From contig NC_133121.1 in assembly GCF_033568475.1 (NCBI RefSeq), positions 128,682,375-128,746,374 of the forward strand: a stretch of DNA of 64,000 nt, in the 5' to 3' direction. The stretch comes from Henckelia pumila. Its lineage: Eukaryota; Streptophyta; Magnoliopsida; Lamiales; Gesneriaceae. Under the pieces are notes generated by a model. It searched no databases. It was not told where the DNA came from and saw nothing but the letters and a program-made list of their open reading frames with translations. Positions 1 through 10,071 of this stretch are shown piece after piece. The number at the start of each line of letters is the position of its first letter. Position 1 is the stretch's first letter. Position numbers and translations under genes: made by a program.

Positions 1-263
1 ACAACATTCACCTCCTTCTGGTACATCAGATAAGATTCTCCCTGATTCGAGAGGATCTCCCCAACGCTTATGGCACCCAGCAACTCCTTATATTTGTCTT
101 TGCGATCTTCAAGTTCGCAAACATCCTCGTGCTTGCGTGGAGGAAATGGAGCCTGGTGATACATCCGAATCTCCTCCAATTTGAACGAGACACGCATTAC
201 CCATTTCAGGATAAATTCCTGAAGTTCTTCCTTAAATTCCTCGACAGACAGATGAGAACTCAT
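1..263 (-). CDS. Partial ORF, antisense to the retroelement; unknown function
   Basis: An open frame of 87 full codons starts at the ATG whose first base is 263 and runs off the left window edge with no stop. The visible part is hydrophilic, charged and probably helical (begins MSSHLSVEEFKEELQ, later KHEDVCELEDRKDKYKEL). A good TATA box (TATAAATA on the minus strand, 328-335) lies 65 bp upstream of the ATG. The ORF is divergent from the 896-residue gene at 597 and shares a 333-bp gap with it. I do not recognise a named domain. It could be an antisense ORF of the retroelement that ends at 4517, or a fragment of a captured host gene. The regular coding pattern and the TATA box support it being real; its length and function are unknown. 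Confidence 0.5.
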   Translation of the reverse strand, partial: MSSHLSVEEFKEELQEFILKWVMRVSFKLEEIRMYHQAPFPPRKHEDVCELEDRKDKYKELLGAISVGEILSNQGESYLMYQKEVNV

Positions 264-596
264 TCTTTATCTAAATCTTATGCTTTGATTTAGAAATAGG
301 ATATTCGGCATATACATCCGAGTGACCTATTTATAAGGGATTTATTTTCATATTTTTTATTTTAATTACTGTCTTTCCGTATTCCCAAACATTTTTTAAC
401 CGCGTGTGTACTTGTCCCATCAGCCGCAACTTTTTGAATTTGAATCGTTGCTTATGTCATCTATCACGTGCTAGGTTTTAAAACTTATCGACTAAAATTT
501 TTTTACACTTAGTATTGTTCTGAGCCCTAAAATTGCTTCTCTTTCGCAAAGAACAGATACCTCGCACTTTTCTTCTTTCGATCTTGCAGGAACACG
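264..596. promoter_or_regulatory. Divergent intergenic region between antisense ORF and 896-aa gene
   Basis: This 333-bp gap lies between two divergent ATGs. On the minus strand, TATAAATA at 328-335 is well placed for the ORF at 1-263. I see no equally clear TATA box for the plus-strand ORF. The stretch just before 597 is pyrimidine-rich (CTTTCGC, TTTTCTTCTTTCG) and ends in TTGCAGGAACACG. That looks like a 3' splice acceptor, so the plus ORF may begin in a second exon or in a spliced subgenomic RNA. Confidence 0.4.
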
Positions 597-3287
597 ATGA
601 CACCCATTACCCAAAATGTTCTTCTCATCGATTTCCACACCATATTCGATCTCACCGATCAAGGAATGGTGGATATGTTCAAAACAGTTGAAGCATCTGG
701 GCTGCGAAAATTTCTCGAGGGCGAGAAATTGCTTTACAAGCAAGCCCTACCCAAATTTTTCCAGATAGCCAAAGTTGAAGAAGATTCCATCTCTGCAAGT
801 CTTGGTGGAGAATATGTCTGGATCACCTCTACCCTGTTTACTTCCTCGTTTGATCTGCCAAGACAGGGAATTGCTGATTTTTCTTCAATATCTGCTACAA
901 CAAAGAGGCAGATGAAGAGCATGTACTCCTTGACCAACAAGCCAATCCGCATTCCTTGCAAGAAGAAGGAATTGAAGATGGAATTCAGAATTCTGCACGA
1001 TATCGTGGCCAAATCTCTTCTGGCCAAAGCAGGTTCTTTCGATGCAATTACATCTGAGAAATTTGATGTTATGGTTGCTATATCTGCTGGTATTTCCGTA
1101 AATTGGTCTGTTGTTCTGTTCAATATTCTATCTGCTATGATAATTGCACCTACAGAACAATCACAAGGATTTGCAGTTCAAATCGGTGATATTTTGAACG
1201 ATCTGAATGTCCATCTGGGACCCTCATCTGCACTTCATCCGCACAAAACTTTAAATAAAAGAGCCATTGATGTATACAAAGCTAAGCAGCTAATTATCTT
1301 CAAACGTGGTTCATCTCATTCGGATGAAATTGAAAATTTAACGCTTCAAGATGAATCAAAATCCCTGGTCATCTCATCACCAAAGGAAGCTACGCCTCCG
1401 AAAAGAACAATCCCGAGAAGAAAGACTACAACAAAGCGGAAAGATGTGATTTATTCATCTGCATCCAAATCTTCTGAATCGGATCAAGTTACCCTTGCTG
1501 CCATTATCCCTCCTCATCCTCAGAAAAGAAGAAGGATAGTAAGGTTTCCTTCTCGAATTCCACTGCCTCTTCAACCGGCACCGATTTCAGCTATTCCACT
1601 CTCCTTGGTAGAACAAATTGTTCCACCACTGACTCAGCTTAACATCTCTGTACTTCAATCTGGATTCTTCAAAAATCCTGATGATGCTCCAAATATGTTA
1701 TCCAACATTCAAAGAATTGTTGATATGACTGCTGAACATATCGTCAAAGATGTGAATATGAAAATGAAGTTCTTTGATAAATGGGTTTTTCATCGGACTG
1801 AAGATCATTTTTCTCACATCAAGGAATCAAAGACACTGGACAGAATTGCTGCACTTGAAGAGAAAATTCTTGAATGGGCTGAAACTAAGATAATTTCTAG
1901 AGCCTTGAGCAGAAGAGAGTTTATTCATCTTAGACTACAGGAAAGTACTCTTCTAAAGCACATTCAAACAGAGAGAGCAAAATTCAATCCAATCAGTCTG
2001 GATATATTTGATAAAACAGGTGCCTTTAACCAATTGGAGAATGATGCCAACTTGATGTCAGAAAAAGTTTATCTTATGAGACAAGAATTTCCATCCGAAG
2101 CATTAGTCAAAGACCAACCTTCATCTTTCACTTCTGAAGCAGATGAACTATCTCTGATAGATGATGTTATTCTATCTGTCGACCCTTTCAATTCAAGCAT
2201 CTCTTCAGTTAAGGATACTCTTGTTTCAGAAGAACCATCGATCATTGCTGATGTTCTCACAGATCAGTCTGCTAAGGATTTTCAAGTCAAAGAACCATTA
2301 ATTCCTTCTACTATCGAAGAAGCTTCAACTGATCAAATTGTCCATACAGAAAAGCCTGATTCTTCTGCTGAGAAGGAATTAGAAGTACCCTTAGCTGCAT
2401 CTACGATCTCCAACACTCCACCTTTTGAAACTAATATCGTTGCTGAAGAAAATGTTGCAGATCAAGTTGCAGATGAATTATTCATCGATGCTTTTATTTC
2501 GAATGACTTCCTTACTGAGGATATCGTCATGGACTCTCAAGAACGAGAAGATACTTTTGCTATTGATCCGAACACAGCACTGGTACCTTTTGTTCCCATG
2601 GCAGAGCAAAATTCTGGCTTATCTGATGATTCTCTTATAAGAGGATCTTCTGAACATTTGGTAATAGATCTGCCTCCTATTCATAAGATAGTCAGGCCTG
2701 ATATTCTTCATAGTATGTTCAAGCCTTCTGCCATTATGTTCAAAGATAAGATGAGCTTACCTAGTCTATCCATCTCAGAGATCTCTATCACAGATCCAGA
2801 TGAAACATCAGAATTTATGGAGAATATTGCTCTTACTTCTTCTGATGTCTCTGCTACGAAACTTCAACTCTGTGGTTTCACTTCTTCTGAAGATGCAGCA
2901 CCTTCCTCTTCTCGACCGATTCAAGTCAGTCCAGACCAAAGCTTGACTGATTCACTCATCCAATTATCTTCTATTGTTGGTGAATTGCAAGTTAATAAGC
3001 TACAAACTTCTACTGAGCTTCGTGATTTCAAATCACATGTGCTGACAATGGTAAACAACGTAAGTGAATCTGTTATGTACGTTCGAAAGCAACACACTGC
3101 AGAATATCTAAATATTCTTCGGAAGCTTGACAGTCTAGAAGCCTCCACTGAAGCTAATAACAAGCAGATTCATGACACTTTTGGTACCCAGCTCACTGTT
3201 ATCGTGGATCTTTTATCCGAGCATGGTGATGCCAAAAAGGGGGAAAAAGTTACTGAGTCAAGAGCCAAAGGCAAGGGAAAGAAGTAA
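597..3287 (+). CDS. 896-aa lineage-specific retroelement-associated protein
   Basis: A single uninterrupted ORF of 896 residues. Residues 1-200 form a compact, fairly hydrophobic domain. It has a GLRKFL/ALPKFF region, a GGEYVWIT segment, a cysteine-lysine stretch (PCKKKELKMEFR, about 120-131) and VNWSVVLFNILSAM (168-181). This pattern matches a family I recall as abundant in Gesneriaceae and often mis-annotated. Residues 267-283 and 309-315 are basic clusters (PPKRTIPRRK, KRRRIVR) that could act as nuclear signals. The middle is Ser/Asp/Glu-rich and probably disordered. Residues about 785-865 look like a coiled coil, and the C-terminus is basic. There are no CCHC, protease, RT or integrase motifs. 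The stop lies about 180 bp before a polypurine tract and 3' LTR, so this appears to be the extra (envelope-like or accessory) ORF of a Sirevirus-like copia element. Function unknown; a captured host gene is the alternative. Confidence 0.7.
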   Translation: MTPITQNVLLIDFHTIFDLTDQGMVDMFKTVEASGLRKFLEGEKLLYKQALPKFFQIAKVEEDSISASLGGEYVWITSTLFTSSFDLPRQGIADFSSISATTKRQMKSMYSLTNKPIRIPCKKKELKMEFRILHDIVAKSLLAKAGSFDAITSEKFDVMVAISAGISVNWSVVLFNILSAMIIAPTEQSQGFAVQIGDILNDLNVHLGPSSALHPHKTLNKRAIDVYKAKQLIIFKRGSSHSDEIENLTLQDESKSLVISSPKEATPPKRTIPRRKTTTKRKDVIYSSASKSSESDQVTLAAIIPPHPQKRRRIVRFPSRIPLPLQPAPISAIPLSLVEQIVPPLTQLNISVLQSGFFKNPDDAPNMLSNIQRIVDMTAEHIVKDVNMKMKFFDKWVFHRTEDHFSHIKESKTLDRIAALEEKILEWAETKIISRALSRREFIHLRLQESTLLKHIQTERAKFNPISLDIFDKTGAFNQLENDANLMSEKVYLMRQEFPSEALVKDQPSSFTSEADELSLIDDVILSVDPFNSSISSVKDTLVSEEPSIIADVLTDQSAKDFQVKEPLIPSTIEEASTDQIVHTEKPDSSAEKELEVPLAASTISNTPPFETNIVAEENVADQVADELFIDAFISNDFLTEDIVMDSQEREDTFAIDPNTALVPFVPMAEQNSGLSDDSLIRGSSEHLVIDLPPIHKIVRPDILHSMFKPSAIMFKDKMSLPSLSISEISITDPDETSEFMENIALTSSDVSATKLQLCGFTSSEDAAPSSSRPIQVSPDQSLTDSLIQLSSIVGELQVNKLQTSTELRDFKSHVLTMVNNVSESVMYVRKQHTAEYLNILRKLDSLEASTEANNKQIHDTFGTQLTVIVDLLSEHGDAKKGEKVTESRAKGKGKK

Positions 3288-3465
3288 AAACTCTCAGATC
3301 AGAAGAAAAGCAAATACAAGCAGATCAAGTCAAGGAACTATTAATTTTCGACATTTATTTTGTCTAAAATTATTATTTGATCTATGACAGAAATCTTTTT
3401 GAAAATTTATTCGATGATAGTCTTCATATTTTCAATCCGGATATTAACTTGGTTTTGACATCACC

Positions 3466-3479
3466 AAAAAGGGAGAAAT
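3466..3479 (+). other. Polypurine tract of plus-strand LTR retroelement
   Basis: The purine run AAAAAGGGAGAAAT directly abuts a TGTTGG LTR start at 3480. This is the expected position of the plus-strand primer site of an LTR element lying on the plus strand. It follows the 896-residue ORF after a short untranslated stretch containing two further CAGATCA motifs (3296, 3330). Confidence 0.7.
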
Positions 3480-4517
3480 TGTTGGAAAATCAAACTCTAA
3501 AATTTCGGTGATTACAAATTCAAAACAAAACCAAGTAAATAAATTAATCGGACCCATCAAATATTAAAGAATAAAGATCTCTATGAAAGTTGCCAGATCA
3601 AAGTAACGTGATGCAGATCAAACTACACCGGAGCGATTGACACAAGATCTAAAATGGTCAACAACCAGATCGAAGCTTTGTCAGAAATCTACCCGTTGCT
3701 ATCATTGAAGAAAACGACAAACTTATTTAATGAGATTTTGAACGTTGATCGGCCTTCACTCGGCCTTCACTCTAAGTCAAGATTTGTGAGCCATTTATGA
3801 GATATGCTGGCGGCTCAAAATCAGAAAGTGTTGGCGGCTCACTGATTACTTTTTGATGACTATATATACAAGTATTTCGAAGATTGAAGACACGAGACCA
3901 AGGAGTGAAAATTACAAAGCAATCGAATTTTGAAATAGCCTTCACTCAAACCCAGAAACTTATCAGATCAAAGTCTCGATAGTCTGAGTTATAATATCTC
4001 CCAGATCGATCAAAGCTCAAAGAAATATTTCAATTCGATCCAGATCAAAGTCATATAGCTTTCCAGATCAAATCAACGAAGCATACTCTGTTGCTTCATT
4101 TTGTAAACTTTAAGTAGAAAAGTTGTTCTGCTTTGAGTTAGAATATTGCTAGGAGTTCCTTTCAAAAGATTGATTGGATTGGATTTGTACAAAGGGATTG
4201 TATAAGTCAAAGTCTTCTAGTGGAATTCTTCTGAAAACAGAAGAATGGGTGACGTAGGAGAATTCATCTCCGAACATCCAGAAACAAATCTATTTCTCTA
4301 CTGCTTTTATTCCATTTCATCTGCATTAGTTCTTATAAGTGTTCAATCTGCAAGGAAGATTACTTCCGCCTGACTTGGTCAGAATCTTTCAAGCAGATCA
4401 AAAGTTTTAAGCAAATAAAACTTTCATCTGATTCTAACAAATCAGATCGAAGTACTCTGAAATTTTTTAACTGTGTATTCACCCCCCCCCCCTTCTACAC
4501 ATATTTTGATCCTAACA
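3480..4517 (+). repeat. 3' LTR, 1,038 bp, Sirevirus/copia-like
   Basis: The LTR begins TGTTGGAAAATC right after the polypurine tract and ends GATCCTAACA, giving TG...CA ends with a partly matching inverted terminal repeat (TGTTGG / TCCTAACA). A TATA box (TATATATACA, 3861-3870) lies in the middle. An 11-C run (4482-4492) followed by CTTCTACACA sits close to the 3' end, a layout I recall from Sirevirus-type copia LTRs. The motif CAGATC(A/G)A occurs nine times inside the LTR. The 3' flank is AATTA (4518-4522). The matching 5' LTR and target duplication lie outside the window, so the boundaries rest on one copy only. Confidence 0.7.
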
Positions 4518-7500
4518 AATTAATATTTAGAATGTTTCGTATAATGAGTACGATCTCTTTTCTATATATAAAATTTAAATAAATATAAATTTCTATTTAT
4601 AATTGTATGAATAAAATAATTTTTAAAAATAATTTGTGTATTTATTTTAATTTAACAAAAATATTAGACTTTAAAATAATGTAGGTGAAGGGTAAAATTG
4701 GTTTTATAAGTTGATTATGCACCAATTAAATCATTTTCAATAGTTCATGTATCAATTTGACATTTCACCAATAGTTCGTGTATCAAAATGAATTTTACTC
4801 TTTTTAGAATTCACGTGATGAATTAGATATTCAAAAATTTAAAAGTGATAACTATCTAATTTAAAATTTAAAAATACAAACAAATATAGTGAAATATCAT
4901 TTTGGTAAATAAGATAAAATCTAATGGCTAAAAAATTAGAGACCATATAAAATGAATAATTTGTCTAATAATTTTGGTTTTTTTGAAAATTAAATTAGGA
5001 TATAAACGTAATTTCATCTCAAACTTCATCAATTAATTAAAATTTAGTTAATTAAAGGATCTCTACTTTAATAAGATAATAAGTTATTTAAATGAAGAAG
5101 AGTGTTATTTACAATCTAAAAATTGTTAATAACATTCCACCTTACTTAAATAACATATTATTAGACAAGTAGACAACATATAATAAAATATTTTTTTCCC
5201 TTTTTTTTTTTTGAAACCATCTTGTTCTACCTTAAAAAACAACAAATACAATATTTTTATATGTCAATAACTTAAAGTTTAATATTTTTAAAAATTTCAT
5301 ATAATTTTATTATATATAAATAAAACAGCGAAAATATTTTTTTTATCATAACTATTTTCGTGAAAAAATTATAGGAAATAATGGATGTAAAAAATTTAGA
5401 TTCACCAAAATTGTATTCAAATGTGATATAATATACAAAGTATCTTAACTTATAAGAAAAAATTAAGATTTCTATGTTAATATATATTTTTTATTTTGTA
5501 ATATTCTTTTGTGATTAACAATTTGATTGTATAGTATAAAGATATCGTTTGAATTTTATTTGTGTTATGTAGATAAATGCTAAATATTAATTTATGTTTA
5601 TGTTTATTTTTTATTTTGTAAAATTTTAAATACACATTAACTATGACTATGACAGAAGCTATTATGCTTAATTAAAATTTTAATTTTTTAAAAAAATTAC
5701 AAAGATAGTTAATAAAAATTAAAGAATAAAAATGGAACATCATTTGTTACGGAAATTTGATAAACAAATATAAATTAACACAAAAATAAAAATAACAATT
5801 AGTTTTAATTTTTTTATATTTATTTTTACGTTTAATGATCAACAAATTTAACCATAACTTTTTGAGTAATTAACATATTTTAGGAATGTAACATTGAAAT
5901 CATTATTGAATTTACTAAAATAAAACCAATCATTTAGAGGGTATCATTGTCAATTTTTAGTATAAATATTAAAGATGAAGTGTAATTAACAAAAGATGCA
6001 GTGTAAATAACATTCTCTTTAGTAGTTCTAATTTTCATTGAGACTTCACCAAATTAATACAAATTCGTTGGTATACAATATAGATTTTTAATTAGTAAGA
6101 TAAGTAAATACAACATTGAAAAGTATTTGGACCCATTCATTAATTTGAAATCAATAATTTTAAATAAATTTTAATGGTTTGGACTTTGGATGACATTAGA
6201 AAGAGAAAATTCCAATTTTGTATCCCTTTTAAACTCAACATTTTACTTACACCAACAATGCTTTTGGCTGGTGTCTGTCTGATTGGTACTTTCTTGATAG
6301 CAGATGATACATTGACATACTTTATAATTTTTTTTACTGTGTTAGAAAGTGAAATAATTTTTTTGGGAGATGTGAGGATTTTAATTGAGAATCATAATTT
6401 ATTTTTTAAAAAAAATTCAAAACAAGTTTTTATGGAAAAATCTATTAAAAGAAAAAAGTCATGGCGGTGTTCAGTGTTCTTGTTTGGGCCGTCAAATGTA
6501 GATTCACCAATCTGCGACCTTCATTGTTCTAACTTCTATATATCTGATTAATAAATGCGGGCTTCTGCGAGTGCCCCTTCCATAAAAGATATTTTTCAAA
6601 AAAATAAACACAAATTATAAGTAACACTACTAATTGACTAAAATCAATACCCAATTATATTTTGCTTTTAGAGTTTACAAAAAAAAAAATCTTTTTTTAT
6701 AAAAAAAATTGTACATTAAATTTCAATTTGGGTCTCTCCTAATTACTAATTGTTTATTCTTGTCGAAATTTTACAAATTGAAAATTCTGGTAGAACAGTT
6801 AGAATATTTTGTGCAAAGACAAAAAACGATGATAAGAAAAGATGTTACTAGAAACTAATTGATATATGATATAAATTATTAAACGTAGCAGATCTTAATA
6901 TTGAAAGGATTAAAAATTAGTCCAACAGCTTTAATTGTATAGTGATATAAACCTGTCTCGATAGTTGAGAGACTTGAATTTAAATCCATATTAAAGGAAA
7001 AGAATTGCATGTCACCTTAAATTCGTACATGTCACCTTGAATTCATACACGTATCCAATAATATTGATATTGATTTGTTAAATCATATATAATTTTTTTT
7101 TATAATTTTAGCTTTGTTATAATTAAGTTAATTTACCGTCTTGGTGCATTAATTCAATTTAAATCATTTTATGCTCAAAATTAAAACTGGTTATCACAAA
7201 TTGCCTAGCTTATAACGGTCTCGTATGATGAGTTGGAAAATAAATTTGGGGATTTAGGTTTTTTTATGAGAAAGTGTCCGATCTGTTTTTTTTTTCATCA
7301 AAACAAATGAAAGTAAAACCAAAGTCCACGTGATCTTAAAATTAAATTAGCAAAAATGTAATAAAAGTACATGACTCATTAACCAAAAAGCTTAGATCAT
7401 ATGCATCTTCTCGATGTACTTGGTTTTTTGTTTTACCTTTTTTTATTTGCTTAGGTGGAATTTAAAAAAAAAATCATATAGTAGTATACTTTCCAACCAA

Positions 7501-7846
7501 AAACAAAATTAAAAATATCTAAATTCATTTTTGAGCTCAGCATATTCAACTACTAGCTAGGTAATTTCCAGTAATGGTCAATTTTGTTTTATTTTGAGGG
7601 GAAAAAATATCGAAATTTAAACAACGTAACAGATGATATAACACTAGAAGAATCAAAGGAGGAAATCAAATTTAATTTTCAACTCATGAGCATACATTTT
7701 GGATCGCTTAATTAATTACCATGAACACGTACGCCCCATACCATATTTCTTCCAAGAACTTAACATACCAGTGTTCTCTTTTATTTACCCATGCAAGATC
7801 TTCCTTCTCCACGGTCCCATTCAAGAATTTGACAACATGACGACAT
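4518..7846. other. AT-rich intergenic DNA, no supported gene
   Basis: Very AT-rich sequence with homopolymer runs. The only long ORF (6174-6551, 125 codons) has poly-Phe/Lys/Ile composition typical of random AT-rich DNA and no recognisable domain. The only structure I see is the inverted-repeat pair at 5097-6025, listed separately. The region downstream of the small gene (7640-7846) has more normal composition and could be its 3' UTR. Confidence 0.6.
5097..6025. repeat. Candidate TIR element bounded by AAGAG..TGTTATTTACA repeats
   Basis: Near 5097 the sequence reads AAGAGTGTTATTTACA. Near 6025 the reverse complement of AGTGTAAATAACATTCTCTT gives a closely similar end in opposite orientation, about 930 bp away. 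The interior is AT-rich and noncoding. A second partial copy of the right end (GAAGTGTAATTAACAAAAGATG) lies just inside. This could be a non-autonomous DNA transposon, but I cannot identify a clean target-site duplication, so the call is tentative. Confidence 0.3.
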
Positions 7847-8083
7847 TTATGCGGCGGGCGGCGGCGACGCCAAAACCGAACCATATTCTGTCGATGAAGC
7901 CGGTGATACAAACATCGACGATCGAGTGATGGAGTTTCTTGATCCACTGAGCTGCAGGTGCGGCATTATCATGAAATTATGTCTCTCCATTAAATTACTC
8001 ACCGCCACCAATTCGTATGCATCGTATAAAGGGCTCCCACAGTCCCATATCTTTATGTCAAGTGACTCCTTCATGATCTTCAT
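7847..8083 (-). CDS. Small plant protein with WDCGSPLYDAYEL motif (78 aa)
   Basis: Minus-strand ORF of 78 codons with ATG at 8083 and TAA at 7849-7847, standing out by GC content from very AT-rich surroundings. The core reads KIWDCGSPLYDAYELVAVS followed by a Ser/Arg-rich segment (SGSRNSITRSS) and a Pro/Ala tail. I recall small uncharacterised plant proteins sharing a W-D-C-G-S-(P/S)-L-Y-D-(S/A)-(Y/F)-E-L core followed by a divergent Ser-rich tail; no biochemical function is known to me. An overlapping frame (7708-7947, minus) lacks this pattern. The start is fixed by the first ATG, only 8 bp downstream of a MITE. A TATA-like TATATACATA lies near 8250 on the minus strand, beyond the MITE. The protein is at the short end for such families, so a truncated C-terminus is possible. 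Confidence 0.6.
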   Translation of the reverse strand: MKIMKESLDIKIWDCGSPLYDAYELVAVSNLMERHNFMIMPHLQLSGSRNSITRSSMFVSPASSTEYGSVLASPPPAA

Positions 8084-8091
8084 CTTATTTA

Positions 8092-8215
8092 GGTAGTGTT
8101 TGATAGAGCTTTTAAAAAGTATTTTTCAGTTTTTTTTACAAAATTTTACAAAATTTTGAAATTTTATTAAATAAAAGCTGAGAATTGCTTCTTAGAAGCT
8201 CAACCAAACGCTACC
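8092..8215. mobile_element. Tourist-like MITE (PIF/Harbinger type)
   Basis: A 124-bp element begins GGTAGTGTTTGATAGAGCTT and ends with the inverted counterpart AAGCTCAACCAAACGCTACC. It is flanked by TTA on both sides (8089-8091 and 8216-8218). The TTA duplication and the GTTTGG-containing TIR fit Tourist/PIF-Harbinger MITEs. It has no coding capacity. It sits between the small gene's start codon and its presumed promoter. Confidence 0.65.
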
Positions 8216-8218
8216 TTA

Positions 8219-10071
8219 AAGTACTGTTTCCTCAAGTTTTAATTATGTATATATTTTGTTGGAGAAGGAGACATACAGACGGGGTGCGTTGGCGTGTTTT
8301 GTTTTTATATGATTCCTCGCTACTCAGATTCTCTGAATTAAAAGTTTGAAAATTTAGCTGGCGACTAAATTATATATGCAAAAAAAAAAAAAAATTAAAT
8401 CCAATTTTAGTTGTTTTCGCTTTTAGTCTAATAATTTATGAAATTTAATTAAATTTCATTTAATAATTGGATTTGTTTTGTTCGTAGTGATAACCTGATA
8501 CAAATGTTGTTCAACATGACTCGTGACGAAAATAAAATATATGTTACATATATTAAAATCATCTAAGCCAAAATAAATGAGAAAATAAAGTAAAACATGA
8601 TTCATGTATGGCGAAAAATAAAATATTTGTTCGTTCGAACAAATGCTGAAACGAGAATTTAATATAAATATTTGTTTTGTTTTAGATCAATTTTTATTTT
8701 TTTAATCCATCTACATAGAAGGAACAATGTACGTGCTTTTTCAAATGCACCACTTGTGACGAAAAAATATATATAACATTATTGATTATTCTAGTCAAGT
8801 GTGTAACATAAAAAATAAAAAAAAATAGTATAAAAGCTAACCGTTTGCGGATGTAACGCGAGTAATAAGTCGCACATGAATTTAATTTCAACAGTTGCAC
8901 ATAATTTAAATTTTAAATCAAATAATGTAAAAACAAAATAAATTTTAAAAAAAAAATGGTAAAGATTGTTAGAGTAGAGTTGGATCTCAAAACCCAAATA
9001 CAAATGCATGATTCATGCATTTTGCGACAAAGAGATTCAGAAGACCAAAAACGTAGAAGTAGAACCCGATAAGATAGTTTTTGTCCCCGCATAGCATGAA
9101 CAAGGCGCGAACAAATGGGAAGGGGTAAAAAAAAAATAGATTGACTAATAAAGAACAAAGTACATAAAGAAGAATATCATTAACTATTCACCTAAAAAAA
9201 CAAAACAAAGAATATCGTTAAATATTATTGTTAGTTTATTCCGGTAGAATTCTTTTAATTATTTTTTTTCAATTAATTGGTGAAATTAATTTAGATGAAT
9301 TTTTTTTAGAATACTTAAGATAAGAAATTTATGATTATATTTAACTTAATTAATTCTCAATTACATAACCAAAATTATTAAGAAAATTAGTCATTTTATT
9401 TTTATGTGTCCCTTCTTTTTTTTAGTTCTTTGGTGCTTTTTTATTTACTAAAATAGCACGAACCTTTGTGACATTTAACTTTTTTTATTTACAAAAATAT
9501 CACACTTTTGTAAAATTGAATTGATATATCTATTGCTCTTTGTATTTGTTTACGAAAACACGCTACAGTGTTTTTTTTCTTTCTAAATTTTACCTTTTTT
9601 TTTTTGTTTTCGTAAAAAAAAATGCTACAATTTTTCATTTTTAAAATTTTATCATTTATTTTGTTAGTTTTCGTGAAAAAAAAAAAAAAAAAAAACTGCA
9701 CATCCACATGAAGAATATAAAACAGAGAGACACTACAGCGAAGTGCGGACCTGCAAGAGGTCATCGAAACAATTAATGCATGAATCTAACCATGAATGAC
9801 ACAAGTCAAATATTCGTTATGATATCTTAAAACATCAATTAGTAACTGTGTATAGTAATCAACCTTAATTAACAACAATAACTGTGTATAGTAACTTGAT
9901 TTTAATTACGGGATTTGATTAAAGTAAAATAAATGACACAGTGACAACTTATAACAAGGTGTGATTAAACTTTATTGTCGTATGAAAGCAAGGTTGTCAC
10001 TACTAATACAGACAGATATCTTACATGTAGATCAAACTAAATGAAAGCAGCAACTTTGTGAATGATTCAAA
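8219..10071. other. AT-rich intergenic DNA, no supported gene
   Basis: Long A/T homopolymers dominate, including a run of about 20 A at 9677-9696. The minus-strand ORFs here (for example 8791-9158 and 9489-9764) are Phe/Lys/Asn-rich and low-complexity. The part from about 9960 to 10071 is likely 3' UTR of the JAR1-type gene that ends at 10072. Confidence 0.6.

Noticed and set aside
6174..6551. 125-codon plus-strand ORF
   Set aside because: Low-complexity Phe/Ile/Lys composition matching the AT-rich background; no domain, no promoter or splice context.
8694..9158. Three overlapping minus-strand ORFs with transmembrane-like Phe/Leu stretches
   Set aside because: The hydrophobic stretches come from poly-A/T runs read as Phe and Leu; they overlap in different frames and none has a coding pattern.
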